From: Pseudomonas sp. Irchel s3h14
GTDB lineage: Bacteria; Pseudomonadota; Gammaproteobacteria; Pseudomonadales; Pseudomonadaceae
Assembly: GCF_900187425.1 (NCBI RefSeq)
Contig: NZ_FYDJ01000003.1
Coordinates: forward strand, 1 to 64,000
DNA: 64,000 bases
Direction of reading: 5' to 3'
The notes under the pieces are model-generated. The model had not been told where the DNA came from and made no database searches. It saw nothing but the letters and a program-made list of their open reading frames with translations. Both the position numbers and the translations under genes were made by a program. Positions 1-9,386 of the stretch are shown in pieces; position 1 is the stretch's first letter; every line of letters begins with the position of its first letter.

Positions 1-300
1 CTCACCACTCAACAGGCCGAGCGTTAGCTCGCCTGCAGCTTTTGATCTTGATGCACCGCCCCATCGAGAGGCCGAGTGGAGGTTCTGCGCAGTGGGCAAC
101 CCGGCATGGATGCCGGGTTAGCCGCCCCCGGCCATGGATGGCCGATGGCGGCGGGCCCACGGAGCAGGACCGGAGCGAGGGCATGCCGAGCCTAGGCGAG
201 GCACCGAACGTCAGGGGCAAGAGCCCTTGGTTACTTGGGGCTCTTCCAAGTGACTCGCTGTAAAAGCGAAACCGATAGCTGCCGTTACCGCAGCAACGGA
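1..300. repeat. Probable dispersed pseudomonad repeat at left edge
   Basis: This stretch has no convincing gene. Both strands are open for about 70 codons, but the translations are Arg, Pro and Ser rich and have no start context or recognisable domain. The segment around 170-275, with a GCCGAGCCTAGGCGAGG-like core followed by a block ending near ACTCGCTGTAAAAGCGAAAC, resembles a dispersed element I recall from many Pseudomonas intergenic regions, where it is often mis-annotated as short hypothetical proteins. The resemblance is from memory. No second copy was seen in this window, so the repeat call is tentative. Confidence 0.35.
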
Positions 301-329
301 TATGTACACAATCAAACCGCCCAACAAAA

Positions 330-358
330 AATGCCCCGATCTCTCGACCGGGGCATTT
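330..358 (-). terminator. Rho-independent terminator of yjcH-actP
   Basis: A GC-rich hairpin (GCCCCG / CGGGGC with a short loop) is flanked by A and T runs. It lies 36 bases beyond the actP stop codon, in the right place and orientation to end the minus-strand transcript. Confidence 0.8.
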
Positions 359-394
359 CTGTTTAACGCAGCTTATATATGCAAGCCTGAAGCC

Positions 395-2053
395 TTAGTG
401 AGCAACCGCCCCACTTGCCCCCAAGCCCGTCTGCGAACGAACAAATTGCGGGTAGAACAGCGCTCGCTCATTGTCAGCCGCCTTGGACTTGTCAGTGATC
501 GAGAAGAACCAGATCCCTACAAAGGCAATGATCATCGAGAACAGCGCCGGGTACTCATACGGGAAGATAGCCTTCTCGTGATGCAGGATCTGCACCCAGA
601 TGGTTGGCCCAAGCACCATCAAGCCAACGGCACTGATCAGACCCAACCAGCCACCGATCATCGCACCGCGAGTGGTCAGCTTCTTCCAGTACATGGAAAG
701 CAGCAGCACCGGGAAGTTACAGCTCGCCGCGATGGAGAACGCAAGGCCCACCATGAACGCGATGTTCTGGCTTTCGAACAGAATGCCCAGACCGATCGCC
801 AGCACCGCCAAAGCGATAGTGGTGATTTTCGAGACACGGATCTCGTCCTTCTCGTTAGCCTTGCCTTTCTTGATCACGCTGGCATACAGGTCGTGAGACA
901 CCGCCGAAGCACCGGCCAGGGTCAGACCGGCTACTACCGCCAGAATGGTTGCGAACGCTACCGCCGAGATGAAGCCCAGGAAAATACTGCCACCCACCGC
1001 GTTGGCCAGGTGCACCGCCGCCATGTTGTTGCCGCCCAACAGCGCGCCAGCCGCATCTTTAAAGGCCGGGTTGGTGCTGACCAGCAGGATCGCGCCGAAG
1101 CCGATGATGAAGGTCAGGATATAGAAGTAGCCAATGAAGCCGGTTGCATACAGCACGCTCTTGCGAGCTTCTTTTGCGTCGCTCACGGTGAAGAAGCGCA
1201 TCAGGATGTGCGGCAGGCCAGCGGTACCGAACATCAGTGCCAGGCCAAGGGAGAACGCCGAGACTGGGTCTTTCACCAGACCGCCGGGGCTCATGATCGC
1301 TTCGCCTTTGGCGTGAACCTTGATCGCCTCGGAGAACAGCGTGTTGAAGTCGAAGTTGACGTACTTCATCACCATCAGCGCCATGAACGAAGCGCCGGAC
1401 AGCAACAGCACCGCCTTGATGATTTGCACCCAAGTGGTCGCCAGCATGCCGCCGAACAGCACGTACAGGCACATCAGGACACCGACCAGGATCACCGCTA
1501 TGTGGTAATCCAGACCGAACAGCAACTGGATCAGCTTGCCGGCACCCACCATTTGCGCGATCAGGTAGAACGCTACCACCACCAGCGAACCGCAAGCGGA
1601 CAGCGAGCGAATCTGGGTTTGCCCAAGGCGGTAGGACGCCACGTCGGCAAAGGTGTATTTACCCAGGTTACGCAGGCGCTCGGCGATCAGGAACAGAATG
1701 ATCGGCCAGCCCACCAGGAAGCCGATCGAGTAGATCAGGCCGTCGTAGCCGGAGGTGAACACCAGGGCGGAAATACCCAGGAAGGACGCCGCGGACATGT
1801 AGTCACCGGCAATCGCCAGACCGTTCTGGAAACCGGTGATCTTGCCGCCGGCCGCATAGTAGTCGGCCGCCGAGTTGTTTTTCTTGGAGGCCCAGTAGGT
1901 GATATACAAAGTCGCGCCGACGAACGCCACGAACATCAGGATCGCGGCGACGTTAAGCGGTTGTTTTTGGACGGCGCCAGTCAGGGCGTCAGCCGCCCAG
2001 GCACCCGGTGCGAATGCTGCAACACTCAATAGAGCCAATAGACGCCGGATCAT
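395..2053 (-). CDS. actP: Cation/acetate symporter ActP
   Basis: Inner-membrane sodium:solute symporter (SSS family) for uptake of acetate and similar short monocarboxylates. The 552-residue product matches the usual length (about 550). It has an N-terminal signal-like helix, then DUF485-linked SSS features: an ADYYAAGG segment near residue 65, [11 protein letters not shown] in the next helix, and about 13 hydrophobic segments in all. The start codon overlaps the stop of the upstream DUF485 gene by four bases (ATGA), so the two are translationally coupled. In enterobacteria the same pair follows acs. Here acs is absent and betX lies upstream, as in P. aeruginosa PA3234-PA3236. Substrate is inferred from family and context. 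Confidence 0.93.
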   Translation of the reverse strand: MIRRLLALLSVAAFAPGAWAADALTGAVQKQPLNVAAILMFVAFVGATLYITYWASKKNNSAADYYAAGGKITGFQNGLAIAGDYMSAASFLGISALVFTSGYDGLIYSIGFLVGWPIILFLIAERLRNLGKYTFADVASYRLGQTQIRSLSACGSLVVVAFYLIAQMVGAGKLIQLLFGLDYHIAVILVGVLMCLYVLFGGMLATTWVQIIKAVLLLSGASFMALMVMKYVNFDFNTLFSEAIKVHAKGEAIMSPGGLVKDPVSAFSLGLALMFGTAGLPHILMRFFTVSDAKEARKSVLYATGFIGYFYILTFIIGFGAILLVSTNPAFKDAAGALLGGNNMAAVHLANAVGGSIFLGFISAVAFATILAVVAGLTLAGASAVSHDLYASVIKKGKANEKDEIRVSKITTIALAVLAIGLGILFESQNIAFMVGLAFSIAASCNFPVLLLSMYWKKLTTRGAMIGGWLGLISAVGLMVLGPTIWVQILHHEKAIFPYEYPALFSMIIAFVGIWFFSITDKSKAADNERALFYPQFVRSQTGLGASGAVAH

Positions 2054-2361
2054 TGCTGAGCCTCCTTGAGAATCGCATTGTTCAGGTCGTCGAATTCGCC
2101 ATTGGCGCGTCGTACGTAGATTGCAGTCAGGACGAAGGCCGAGAGAATCAGCCCGACGCCGATCGGTATGCCCCAGGTAATCGATGACTCAGGGCTGATT
2201 TTCGCGCCCAGAATATGCGGCCCGTAAGCAATCAAAAGGATGAATCCGGAGTAAAGCCCAAGCATGATCGCCGAAAGAATCCAGGCGAACTTTTCTCGCT
2301 TACTAACCAGCTCCTTGAAGCGCGGGCTGTTTTGAATCGAGAGGTAAATGCTGTCGTTCAT
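2050..2361 (-). CDS. yjcH: DUF485 membrane protein (YjcH-like)
   Basis: Small inner-membrane protein of 103 residues with two hydrophobic segments, around residues 25-50 and 60-85, and a charged N-terminus. DUF485 proteins are almost always encoded just before an actP-type symporter and are thought to assist it; the mechanism is not established. The start is supported by a GAGGAT ribosome-binding site about 8 bases upstream. The 3' end overlaps actP by four bases. Confidence 0.88.
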   Translation of the reverse strand: MNDSIYLSIQNSPRFKELVSKREKFAWILSAIMLGLYSGFILLIAYGPHILGAKISPESSITWGIPIGVGLILSAFVLTAIYVRRANGEFDDLNNAILKEAQQ

Positions 2362-2418
2362 TGTTTTTATCCTCGCAGCACAGATGAAGTTGGAACGTTA
2401 TCCACTCTATGCGGCTAC

Positions 2419-2430
2419 GGAACTGGTTCC
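2419..2430. promoter_or_regulatory. Short palindrome upstream of yjcH-actP
   Basis: GGAAC-TG-GTTCC is a perfect 5-bp inverted repeat with a 2-base spacer, 58 bases before the yjcH start. It could be an operator, but no regulator is encoded next to it and the arms are short, so chance is not excluded. Confidence 0.25.
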
Positions 2431-2470
2431 AGACGACCTTAGTATTAGAACGACATGACAGTTTTGCTTC

Positions 2471-2540
2471 CTGTAGGAGCACGGCTTGCCGGCGATGGCA
2501 ATCTTGAGGGCGCCATCGCCGGCAAGCCGTGCTCCTACAG
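2471..2540. repeat. REP inverted pair (CACGGCTTGCCGGCGATGG subtype)
   Basis: Two copies of a REP-like unit face each other. The left arm begins CTGTAGGAGCACGGCTTGCC and the right arm is its reverse complement, with about 17 bases between. It sits between betX and the yjcH-actP unit. This subtype, with GCCGGCGATGG, differs from the other REP pairs in the window. Confidence 0.8.
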
Positions 2541-2545
2541 AAAAG

Positions 2546-2580
2546 CAAAAAGCCCCTTGGCATAACTGCCAAGGGGCCTT
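2546..2580 (-). terminator. Rho-independent terminator of betX
   Basis: AAGCCCCTTGG and CCAAGGGGCTT form a strong hairpin with flanking A and T tracts, 32 bases beyond the betX stop. Confidence 0.8.
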
Positions 2581-2611
2581 GAGAAGTGCTGACCAGACGC
2601 GTCAGCTCAAA

Positions 2612-3463
2612 TCATTTGGTCCAATCTGCAACACGTTCCGGGTGTTTGGCCACCCAATCCTTGGCGGCGGCTTCAGGTTTGGCGCCATCCTGAATCGCCA
2701 ACATGACTTCGCCGATTTCGTCTTTCGACGCCCACTGGAAGTTCTTCAGGAACTTGGCAACTTCCGGAGCCTTGGTTGCCAGTTCTTTGCTGCCGATGTT
2801 GTTTACGGTTTCAGCCGCGCCATAAACGCCTTTCGGGTCGTCCAGGAAGCGCAGTTTCCACTTGGCGAACATCCAGTGCGGCACCCAGCCGGTGACGGCA
2901 ATGGATTCGTTTTTCTTCTCGGCACGGGTCAGCTCGGCGATCATGCCGGCGCCGGAACTGGCCTTGAGTTGATAGCCGGTCAGATCGTAGTCCTTGATGG
3001 CCTGCTCGGACTTGAGCATCACGCCTGAACCGGCGTCGATGCCGACGATACGATTTTTAAAGCTGTCGTCGGTTTTCAGATCGGCAATACTTTTGGCTTT
3101 GACGTACTCCGGCACGATCAGGCCAATTCTCGCGTCCTTGAAGTTCGGACCGTAATCGACGACTTGATCTTTATTCTTGGTCCAGTATTCACCATGAGTC
3201 ACAGGCAGCCACGCAGACATCATGGCATCGAGTTTGCCAGTAGCCACACCCTGCCACATGATCCCGGTGGCAACTGCTTGCAGTTTCACGTCATAACCGA
3301 GTTTCTGCCTGATCACTTCAGCGGCCACGTTGGTCGTGGCGACACTGTCCGACCAGCCGTCGACATAACCGATAGTCACTGCCTTGCCTTCGGCACTGGC
3401 TACAGTAGAACTGATCGCCAGCACCAAAGCGGCACCTGCGCCCAAGAGTCGTCGCATCTTCAT
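2612..3463 (-). CDS. betX: Glycine betaine-type ABC substrate-binding protein
   Basis: Periplasmic substrate-binding protein of the OpuAC/ProX family, 283 residues. A typical signal peptide (MKMRRLL, hydrophobic core, VASAEG cleavage site near residue 24) is followed by a type II binding fold with GYVDGWSDS, MSAWLP and TGWVPHWMF segments; the Trp-rich motifs match the aromatic cage that binds quaternary ammonium groups. No permease or ATPase gene is adjacent. In P. aeruginosa the orthologous position (PA3236, BetX) encodes an orphan betaine-binding protein that feeds the Cbc transporter encoded elsewhere, and the actP-yjcH neighbourhood matches that locus. The start is supported by a GGGGAAG site six bases upstream. 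Betaine specificity is by synteny, not by residue analysis. Confidence 0.85.
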   Translation of the reverse strand: MKMRRLLGAGAALVLAISSTVASAEGKAVTIGYVDGWSDSVATTNVAAEVIRQKLGYDVKLQAVATGIMWQGVATGKLDAMMSAWLPVTHGEYWTKNKDQVVDYGPNFKDARIGLIVPEYVKAKSIADLKTDDSFKNRIVGIDAGSGVMLKSEQAIKDYDLTGYQLKASSGAGMIAELTRAEKKNESIAVTGWVPHWMFAKWKLRFLDDPKGVYGAAETVNNIGSKELATKAPEVAKFLKNFQWASKDEIGEVMLAIQDGAKPEAAAKDWVAKHPERVADWTK

Positions 3464-3805
3464 CGTTACTTCCCCGAAAGTGCTGCGCTCGACGGATGCC
3501 GAGTCGCGTCAACGTATTGTTATGGTGCACAGCGCGCCCATCACGCCCACCGCAAACTCATCCGAACATCAGCGCGATTTATCTATGAGAGCACTGACGC
3601 GTCGATAATCAACCTCACGACACTGGCGACCTTCTCTGCCAGCGACCTCAAGGCATCGAGAAACGACATCAGAACGCCATTAATTTAGACCACCGGAAGT
3701 CCGCCCGCCAATCCGCCCAAACTTTGCATGTCAAAAGTATGCAGGCCACCAAGCACGTGGCAAATGAAGGTAACATGCGCGGCTTTGCTCCCAGACGGCC
3801 TGACC
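3464..3805. other. Divergent intergenic region betX / GH17 gene
   Basis: About 340 bases without a supportable gene. The region must hold the promoters of betX (leftward) and of the GH17 gene (rightward). I saw no hairpin, repeat or clear sigma-54 motif in it. The GH17 frame stays open upstream to 3728, but those codons do not look like the family N-terminus. Confidence 0.5.
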
Positions 3806-5359
3806 ATGCCCGCGACATCCCGCTTTCCTTTTTTTGCTTATCTATTCGCCTGCCTGCTGGGGCTTTTTGCCCTGGGTGGCTTCTGGTATGGCCTCGGCAA
3901 ACCGGTGCTACTGCCGGACGTGGCCAGTGCGACGCACAAGTTGCAATGCGCCTCCTACACCCCGTTCGACAAGGACCAATCGCCGTTCGATCAGCCGTTC
4001 AAGCTGCGCCCCGAGCGCATGGACGCCGACCTCGCGCTGCTGGCCAAAAGCTTCGAATGCATCCGCACCTATTCCATGACCGGTCTCGAAGCCCTGCCCG
4101 ACCTGGCGCGCAAGCACGGGTTGAAGTTGATGATCGGCGCCTGGGTCAATAGCAACCCGGTGGATACCGCCAAGGAAGTCGACCTACTGATCGCCTCGGC
4201 CAACGCCAATGCGGACGTGGTGACCTCGGTAATCGTCGGCAACGAAACCCTGTTGCGCAAGGAAATCACCGGTGCGCAGTTAGCCAAGCTCATTAACAAA
4301 GTCAAAAGCCAGGTCAAACAGCCTGTCACTTACGCCGACGTCTGGGAGTTCTGGCTCAAGCACCCGGAAGTTGCCCCGACGGTGGATTTCCTGACCATCC
4401 ATTTGTTGCCTTACTGGGAAGATGACCCGTCGAATATCGATGCAGCCCTGCAGCATGTGGCCGAAGTACGTCAGGTGTTCGGCAACAAGTTCGCGCCCAA
4501 GGACGTGATGATTGGCGAAACCGGCTGGCCGAGTGAAGGCCGTCAGCGTGAAACGGCCCTGCCGAGCCGGGTCAATGAAGCCAAGTTCATTCGCGCTTTT
4601 GTCATCATGGCGGAGCAGCAAGGCTGGCATTACAACCTGATCGAAGCCTTCGACCAGCCGTGGAAACGCGCCAGCGAAGGTGCGGTCGGTGGTTACTGGG
4701 GGCTGTTCGATGCCGATCGCCAGGACAAGGGCGTGCTCTCCGGTCCGGTGTCGAACGTGCCTTACTGGACGCAGTGGCTGGTGGTGGGTGGTTTGATCTT
4801 CCTCGGCACACTCATCCTCGGTGGACGTGTCCGCAGCACTCGCGCAGCATTGGTTCTACCGCTGCTGGGTGCGCTGGCCGCTTGCTCGATCGGCGCCTGG
4901 GGCGATCTGGCCCGCGTCACCACGCGGTTTACCAGTGAATGGTTATGGGTCGCTTTGCTGACGGCGTTGAACGTGTTGGTGCTGGCCCATGCGGCACTGA
5001 CCCTGAGCGCTCGCACTGGCTGGCGTGAACGGGCGTTCAATGCGCTGGAACGTCGGGCGGGCTGGTTGCTCGCTGTGGCCGGGTTTGCCGCTGCGGTGAC
5101 GATGCTGGAGCTGGTGTTCGATCCGCGTTATCGCAGCTTCCCGAGTGTTGCATTCATCCTGCCGGCGCTGGTCTATCTATGCCGCCCGGTGAGCGTGCCG
5201 CGTCGGGAGATTGCCCTGCTGACTTTCATCATCGGTGCCGGCATTGCGCCGCAGCTGTATCGTGAAGGGTTGCAGAATCAGCAGGCCTGGGGTTGGGCGC
5301 TGGTGAGTGTGTTGATGGTTGCAGCGTTGTGGCGCAGTTTGCGGGTTCGCAAGGGGTAA
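3806..5359 (+). CDS. GH17 family membrane beta-glucan hydrolase/transglycosylase
   Basis: 517-residue inner-membrane protein. A signal-anchor helix (residues 9-30) is followed by a glycoside hydrolase family 17 domain (about 48-330) that would face the periplasm, and then five or six membrane segments to the C-terminus. The GH17 catalytic pair is visible: acid/base E147 in IVGNETLL and nucleophile E238 in IGETGWPS. In related proteobacterial proteins GH17 domains act as beta-glucan transglycosylases and are often fused to a GT2 synthase (NdvB type). Here no GT2 domain is present, so the enzyme more likely modifies glucan made elsewhere. The ATG at 3806 is preferred over an upstream start at 3728 because the hydrophobic anchor follows directly. 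Databases often label such proteins beta-(1-6) glucan synthase. Confidence 0.8.
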   Translation: MPATSRFPFFAYLFACLLGLFALGGFWYGLGKPVLLPDVASATHKLQCASYTPFDKDQSPFDQPFKLRPERMDADLALLAKSFECIRTYSMTGLEALPDLARKHGLKLMIGAWVNSNPVDTAKEVDLLIASANANADVVTSVIVGNETLLRKEITGAQLAKLINKVKSQVKQPVTYADVWEFWLKHPEVAPTVDFLTIHLLPYWEDDPSNIDAALQHVAEVRQVFGNKFAPKDVMIGETGWPSEGRQRETALPSRVNEAKFIRAFVIMAEQQGWHYNLIEAFDQPWKRASEGAVGGYWGLFDADRQDKGVLSGPVSNVPYWTQWLVVGGLIFLGTLILGGRVRSTRAALVLPLLGALAACSIGAWGDLARVTTRFTSEWLWVALLTALNVLVLAHAALTLSARTGWRERAFNALERRAGWLLAVAGFAAAVTMLELVFDPRYRSFPSVAFILPALVYLCRPVSVPRREIALLTFIIGAGIAPQLYREGLQNQQAWGWALVSVLMVAALWRSLRVRKG

Positions 5360-5387
5360 TCTTCATTGCGGCTACCGGCCTCTTCGC

Positions 5388-5474
5388 GGGCAAGTCGGGT
5401 CGCCGCATCGCTCGCTCCTACAAGGTTCATGTGATCCATTGTAGGAGCGAGCGATGCGGCGACCCGACTTGCCC
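5388..5474. repeat. Long inverted repeat, REP subtype with GATGCGGCGACCCGACTT
   Basis: GGGCAAGTCGGGTCGCCGCA and its reverse complement form arms of roughly 33-35 bases around a short spacer containing TTCATGTGATCC. It lies between the convergent GH17 gene and the small membrane protein gene, and could act as a bidirectional attenuator. Confidence 0.8.
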
Positions 5475-5488
5475 ACGAAGGCTGACTG

Positions 5489-5857
5489 TCAGGCGCTACG
5501 AGACGCTCGAACCAACCGCAATCCAGCAATCACCACCGCAAAAACAGCCAAAGTCGTGTTGTACAACGCCAGCGCCGGAAACCCGAACACCAGCGCCAGC
5601 ACGGCCAACCACCACCCTGCCCGGCCCGGTAGCACAAACCCGATAACGGCTGCCGCCAATGCCGCGAAGCCCAAGACGTTGAAGTGAATCATCAGGCCCA
5701 GGCTCGAACGAACCTGGCATTCCCAGCGGCTCGCTTCGTCCACGCAGATGCCGACCCATTGAGCATCCTCCATAAAGCCATAACGCGCGCCATAACTGGC
5801 GGCCAGCCATAACGGCAGGAGAACGAGCAGCAGAATCACAGGCAGACGGCGGGACAT
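5489..5857 (-). CDS. Small membrane protein of unknown function
   Basis: 122-residue protein I do not recognise. It has an N-terminal hydrophobic segment (MSRRLPVILLLVLLPLWLA), a polar loop with two cysteines (GICVDEASRWECQV, possibly a periplasmic disulfide), and two further hydrophobic segments around residues 55-75 and 80-110. The ATG at 5857 is chosen over an upstream TTG at 5869 because a GGAG site lies eight bases before it. It is monocistronic, convergent with the GH17 gene and divergent from the hydrolase/mlaA unit. No function is proposed. Confidence 0.65.
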   Translation of the reverse strand: MSRRLPVILLLVLLPLWLAASYGARYGFMEDAQWVGICVDEASRWECQVRSSLGLMIHFNVLGFAALAAAVIGFVLPGRAGWWLAVLALVFGFPALALYNTTLAVFAVVIAGLRLVRASRSA

Positions 5858-6081
5858 GAAGCACTCCAATAAACGAAAACGGCGGCCAGCTTAATCCCCC
5901 GCCAGCGGTAAGCAAACGCGTGTAAGAGATAATTGGTCACGAAATCGCTGCAAAGTGTATCGTCCAGCTACTATTACTCCGAAATTAGGCCTGATTGGTG
6001 CCGATCCATGGCACTTTGGCGCAAACCCCGTGGTCATAGCCTGCGAACTTCATTTGGCACCTTTCTCTAAGGGATCTAGTC

Positions 6082-7380
6082 ATGCTCCGTTCCTTGCGCT
6101 TCGCCGCCCTGTTTGGCGGCCTTATTTTGAGTGCGTCCGCACTGGCCGTCGATATCGACGCTGCCAGCTATGGCTACCCCTTGACCAACCCGTTCGAGGC
6201 GACCATCGCGACGACACCGCCGGACCTCCGTCCGGACTTGCCGCTGGACGATGACATCGATCAGGAAACCCGCAGCGTCAGGTTACGCCCGGAGCGTGAA
6301 TTCGATTTGCCGGACAACTTCTGGCCGGTGAAGAAACTCACCTACCGCATCGCCATCCAGGATAAAGCCGCTCCGCTGATTTTCCTGATCGCCGGCACCG
6401 GCGCGCGCTATGACAGCAGCCATAACGAATACCTGAAGAAGCTCTACTACAAGGCCGGCTACCACGTGGTGCAACTTTCATCGCCCACCAGCTTCGACTT
6501 CATGAGCGCCGCCTCACGCTTTGCCACACCTGGTATCACCAAGGAAGATGCCGAAGACATGTACCGGGTGATGCAGGCCGTGCGGGCACAAAACCCGAAT
6601 GTGAACGTTACCGATTACTACCTGACCGGCTACAGCCTGGGCGCCCTGGATGCGGCGTTCGTCGCGCACCTGGATGAAACCCGCCGCAGCTTCAACTTCA
6701 AGAAAGTCTTGCTGCTCAACCCGCCGGTCAACCTCTACACCTCGATTACCAATCTGGACAAGCTGGTCCAGACCGAGGTCAAAGGCATCAACAACAGCAC
6801 AACGTTCTATGAACTGGTGCTGGACAAACTGACCCGCTACTTCCAGCAGAAAGGCTACATCGACCTCAACGATGCGCTGCTCTACGACTTCCAGCAGTCC
6901 AAGCAACACCTGAGCAATGAACAGATGGCCATGCTGATCGGCACCTCGTTCCGCTTCTCGGCAGCCGACATTGCCTTCACCTCGGACCTGATCAACCGTC
7001 GCGGTCTGATCACTCCACCGAAATACCCGATCACCGAAGGCACCACCCTCACGCCGTTCCTCAAACGCGCGCTGCAGTGCGACTTCGACTGCTACATCAC
7101 CGAACAGGTCATTCCGATGTGGCGCGCCCGCACCGACGGCGGCAGCCTGCTGCAACTGATCGACCAGGTCAGTTTGTACGCGCTCAAGGATTACCTGCAC
7201 GACAGCCCGAAAATCGCCGTCATGCACAACGCCGACGACGTGATTCTCGGCCCTGGCGACCTTGGTTTCCTGCGCAAGACCTTTGGCGATCGCTTGACCG
7301 TTTATCCACTGGGCGGCCATTGCGGCAACCTGAATTACCGCGTCAACAGCGACGCCATGCTGGAGTTCTTCCGTGGCTAA
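6082..7380 (+). CDS. Exported alpha/beta-hydrolase-like protein
   Basis: 432 residues with a cleavable signal peptide (MLRSLRFAALFGGLILSASA, cleavage after ALA near residue 22). The mature part has an alpha/beta-hydrolase pattern: LIFLIAGTGARYDSS (oxyanion strand, residues 99-113), nucleophile elbow GYSLG with S185, and a late GGHCGN that can supply the catalytic histidine; NADDVILGPGDL near residue 385 may hold the acid. The 3' end overlaps the mlaA start by eight bases, so the two are probably coupled and both act at the cell envelope. A lipase or esterase role in lipid handling is an inference from this pairing. Database names such as serine/threonine kinase for relatives are not supported by the sequence. 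Confidence 0.72.
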   Translation: MLRSLRFAALFGGLILSASALAVDIDAASYGYPLTNPFEATIATTPPDLRPDLPLDDDIDQETRSVRLRPEREFDLPDNFWPVKKLTYRIAIQDKAAPLIFLIAGTGARYDSSHNEYLKKLYYKAGYHVVQLSSPTSFDFMSAASRFATPGITKEDAEDMYRVMQAVRAQNPNVNVTDYYLTGYSLGALDAAFVAHLDETRRSFNFKKVLLLNPPVNLYTSITNLDKLVQTEVKGINNSTTFYELVLDKLTRYFQQKGYIDLNDALLYDFQQSKQHLSNEQMAMLIGTSFRFSAADIAFTSDLINRRGLITPPKYPITEGTTLTPFLKRALQCDFDCYITEQVIPMWRARTDGGSLLQLIDQVSLYALKDYLHDSPKIAVMHNADDVILGPGDLGFLRKTFGDRLTVYPLGGHCGNLNYRVNSDAMLEFFRG

Positions 7381-8161
7381 ATACCTCCTGCTTATCGCAG
7401 CGCTACTCTGCGCAGGCGTCGCCAATGCCGACAACAGCAAAGCCAACGCACCGGTTGTGATCGACAGTGACGGCTTCAAGGAGCCGCTGAGCAAACTCAA
7501 ATTCAACCCGGGGCTGGATCAGCGCGAGTTCGAACGCTCGACGCTTAACGCGCTGAACATCTACGACCCGCTGGAAGAGTGGAACCGCCGCGTCTACCAC
7601 TTCAACTACCGCTTCGACCAATGGGTGTTCCTACCAGTGGTCGATGGCTATCGCTACATCACGCCGAGCTTCCTGCGCACTGGCGTCAGCAACTTCTTCA
7701 ACAACCTCGGTGACGTGCCGAACCTGTTGAACAGCCTGCTGCAGTTCAAAGGTCAGCGCTCGATGGAAACCACCGCGCGCCTGCTCCTCAACACCACCGT
7801 CGGCATCGCCGGCCTGTGGGACCCGGCCACCGCCATGGGGCTACCGCGCCAGAGCGAAGACTTCGGCCAGACGCTGGGTTTCTACGGTGTGCCCAGCGGC
7901 GCCTACTTCGTATTGCCAATCCTCGGTCCTTCGAACATCCGCGACACCGGCGGCCTGGTGGTGGACTTCAGCGCGGAATCGGCGATCAACTTCCTGAACG
8001 TCTCCGAGGTCAGCTCCAACCATCCTGAGGTCTGGCTACTGCGCGGCGTCGACAAGCGTTACCAGAACAGCTTCCGCTATGGCCAGCTGAACTCGCCGTT
8101 CGAGTACGAGAAAGTGCGCTACGTGTACACCGAATCGCGCAAGTTGCAGATCGCCGAGTAA
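7373..8161 (+). CDS. mlaA: MlaA/VacJ family outer-membrane lipid asymmetry protein
   Basis: 262-residue MlaA family protein, the outer-membrane component of the Mla system that removes misplaced phospholipids from the outer leaflet. Family signatures are present: YDPLEEWNRRVYHFNYRFDQWV (about residues 63-84), FFNNLGDVPNLLN, LLNTTVGIAGLWDPA, and GxYxVLPILGPSNIRDTGG. Translation starts at a GTG inside the hydrolase gene, with GGAG eight bases before it. The signal sequence ends ANA-DN and has no canonical lipobox (the only early Cys sits in AALLC), so unlike E. coli MlaA the product may be soluble or anchored another way. The other mla genes are not in this window. Confidence 0.88.
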   Translation: MAKYLLLIAALLCAGVANADNSKANAPVVIDSDGFKEPLSKLKFNPGLDQREFERSTLNALNIYDPLEEWNRRVYHFNYRFDQWVFLPVVDGYRYITPSFLRTGVSNFFNNLGDVPNLLNSLLQFKGQRSMETTARLLLNTTVGIAGLWDPATAMGLPRQSEDFGQTLGFYGVPSGAYFVLPILGPSNIRDTGGLVVDFSAESAINFLNVSEVSSNHPEVWLLRGVDKRYQNSFRYGQLNSPFEYEKVRYVYTESRKLQIAE

Positions 8162-8174
8162 CTCCATCGGCAAC

Positions 8175-8212
8175 AAAAAAGGCCATTCGATGCGAATCGA
8201 ATGGCCTTTTTC
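8175..8212. terminator. Rho-independent terminator after mlaA
   Basis: AAAAAAGGCCATTCGAT and ATCGAATGGCCTTTTT make a 12-bp stem ending in T residues, 14 bases beyond the mlaA stop. The flanking A run would also let it work leftward. Confidence 0.85.
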
Positions 8213-8240
8213 ATGCCCGATGGATCAGACACCACCCTCT

Positions 8241-8336
8241 CCTGTAGGAGCCGAGCTTGCTCGCGATGGCGGCGTAACAGCCGACATAGATGTTGAATGT
8301 TATGGCCTCATCGCGAGCAAGCTCAGCTCCTACAGG
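8241..8336. repeat. REP inverted pair (CCGAGCTTGCTCGCGATG subtype)
   Basis: Facing units CTGTAGGAGCCGAGCTTGCT and its near-perfect reverse complement, about 45 bases apart, between convergent mlaA and the DUF808 gene. The right arm ends one base before the DUF808 stop codon. The same subtype recurs at 18089-18152. Confidence 0.8.
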
Positions 8337-8337
8337 T

Positions 8338-9252
8338 TCAGCTTTTGACTGCACGCCAGATTTTGCTCGCAGCCATCACGCCGGCCAACACCACCGCCCC
8401 CGCCACAATCCCCGCCACTGCATTCAGCAACGTCGGCACGACAAACCCGGCACCGCCCGCCCCTGCGCTGACACTCTCAATCCAGTGATGAACCACCGGC
8501 ACGCCGTGGGTGAGAATTCCGCCGCCCACCAGGAACATCGCCGCCGTGCCGATCACCGACAGGCTTTTCATCATGTACGGAGCAGCACGCAGGATTCCGC
8601 CGCCGATGCTTTTGGCCATCTGTCCAGGCTTCTGAGTCAGCCACAGGCCGAGGTCGTCGAGTTTGACGATGCCGGCCACCAGGCCATACACGCCGATGGT
8701 CATGACGATGGCAATGCCCGAAAGCACGATGACTTGTTGGGTCAGCGAGGCATCCGCCACGGTGCCCAGGGTGATTGCGATGATTTCTGCAGAGAGAATG
8801 AAGTCGGTGCGGATGGCGCCTTTGATCTTGTCCTGCTCGAACGCCACCAGATCGACCGCCGGATCAGCCACGGCCTCGACCAGCTCTGCATGCTCAGCCT
8901 GGTCTTCAGCCTTGCTGTGCAGGAATTTATGGGCCAGTTTTTCGAAACCTTCGAAACACAGGTAAGCGCCGCCGATCATCAACAACGGCGTGACCAGCCA
9001 GGGAATGAACGCGCTGATGGCCAACGCCGAGGGCACCAGGATCAGCTTGTTGAGAAACGAGCCCTTGGCCACTGCCCACACCACCGGGATTTCCCGCTCG
9101 GCACGCACACCGGAAACCTGTTGGGCATTGAGCGCCAGATCGTCGCCGAGCACGCCGGCAGTCTTCTTGGCGGCCATTTTGGTCATCAACGCCACATCGT
9201 CGAGTACCGCGGCGATGTCGTCGATCAGCAACAGTAAACTGCTTCCTGCCAT
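8338..9252 (-). CDS. DUF808 (YedI) family membrane protein
   Basis: 304-residue inner-membrane protein of the DUF808/YedI family. The N-terminus ([30 protein letters not shown]) and the [17 protein letters not shown] segment are typical; several membrane helices follow (about residues 70-105, 165-215, 225-300), with an acidic cytoplasmic stretch between. The biochemical role is unknown. A GAAGGAAG ribosome-binding site precedes the ATG. It is divergent from the TetR regulator gene with a gap of 134 bases, so that regulator is a candidate controller. Confidence 0.8.
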   Translation of the reverse strand: MAGSSLLLLIDDIAAVLDDVALMTKMAAKKTAGVLGDDLALNAQQVSGVRAEREIPVVWAVAKGSFLNKLILVPSALAISAFIPWLVTPLLMIGGAYLCFEGFEKLAHKFLHSKAEDQAEHAELVEAVADPAVDLVAFEQDKIKGAIRTDFILSAEIIAITLGTVADASLTQQVIVLSGIAIVMTIGVYGLVAGIVKLDDLGLWLTQKPGQMAKSIGGGILRAAPYMMKSLSVIGTAAMFLVGGGILTHGVPVVHHWIESVSAGAGGAGFVVPTLLNAVAGIVAGAVVLAGVMAASKIWRAVKS

Positions 9253-9386
9253 GAATCAGGCTTCCTTCTTGAATGGATGCCGCGCAGCATAACGCGGCCG
9301 GGTGCCCCATGGGGCATTCTTGAGCGCCGCGCGAGGCCGGTGCTACCATGCGCAACCGCCAGAACAGGCAAGGAACCCCCTGGTTT

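Noticed and set aside
302..2032. A 576-codon plus-strand frame antisense to actP
   Set aside because: It begins in the actP terminator hairpin and is the mirror of the ActP coding sequence.
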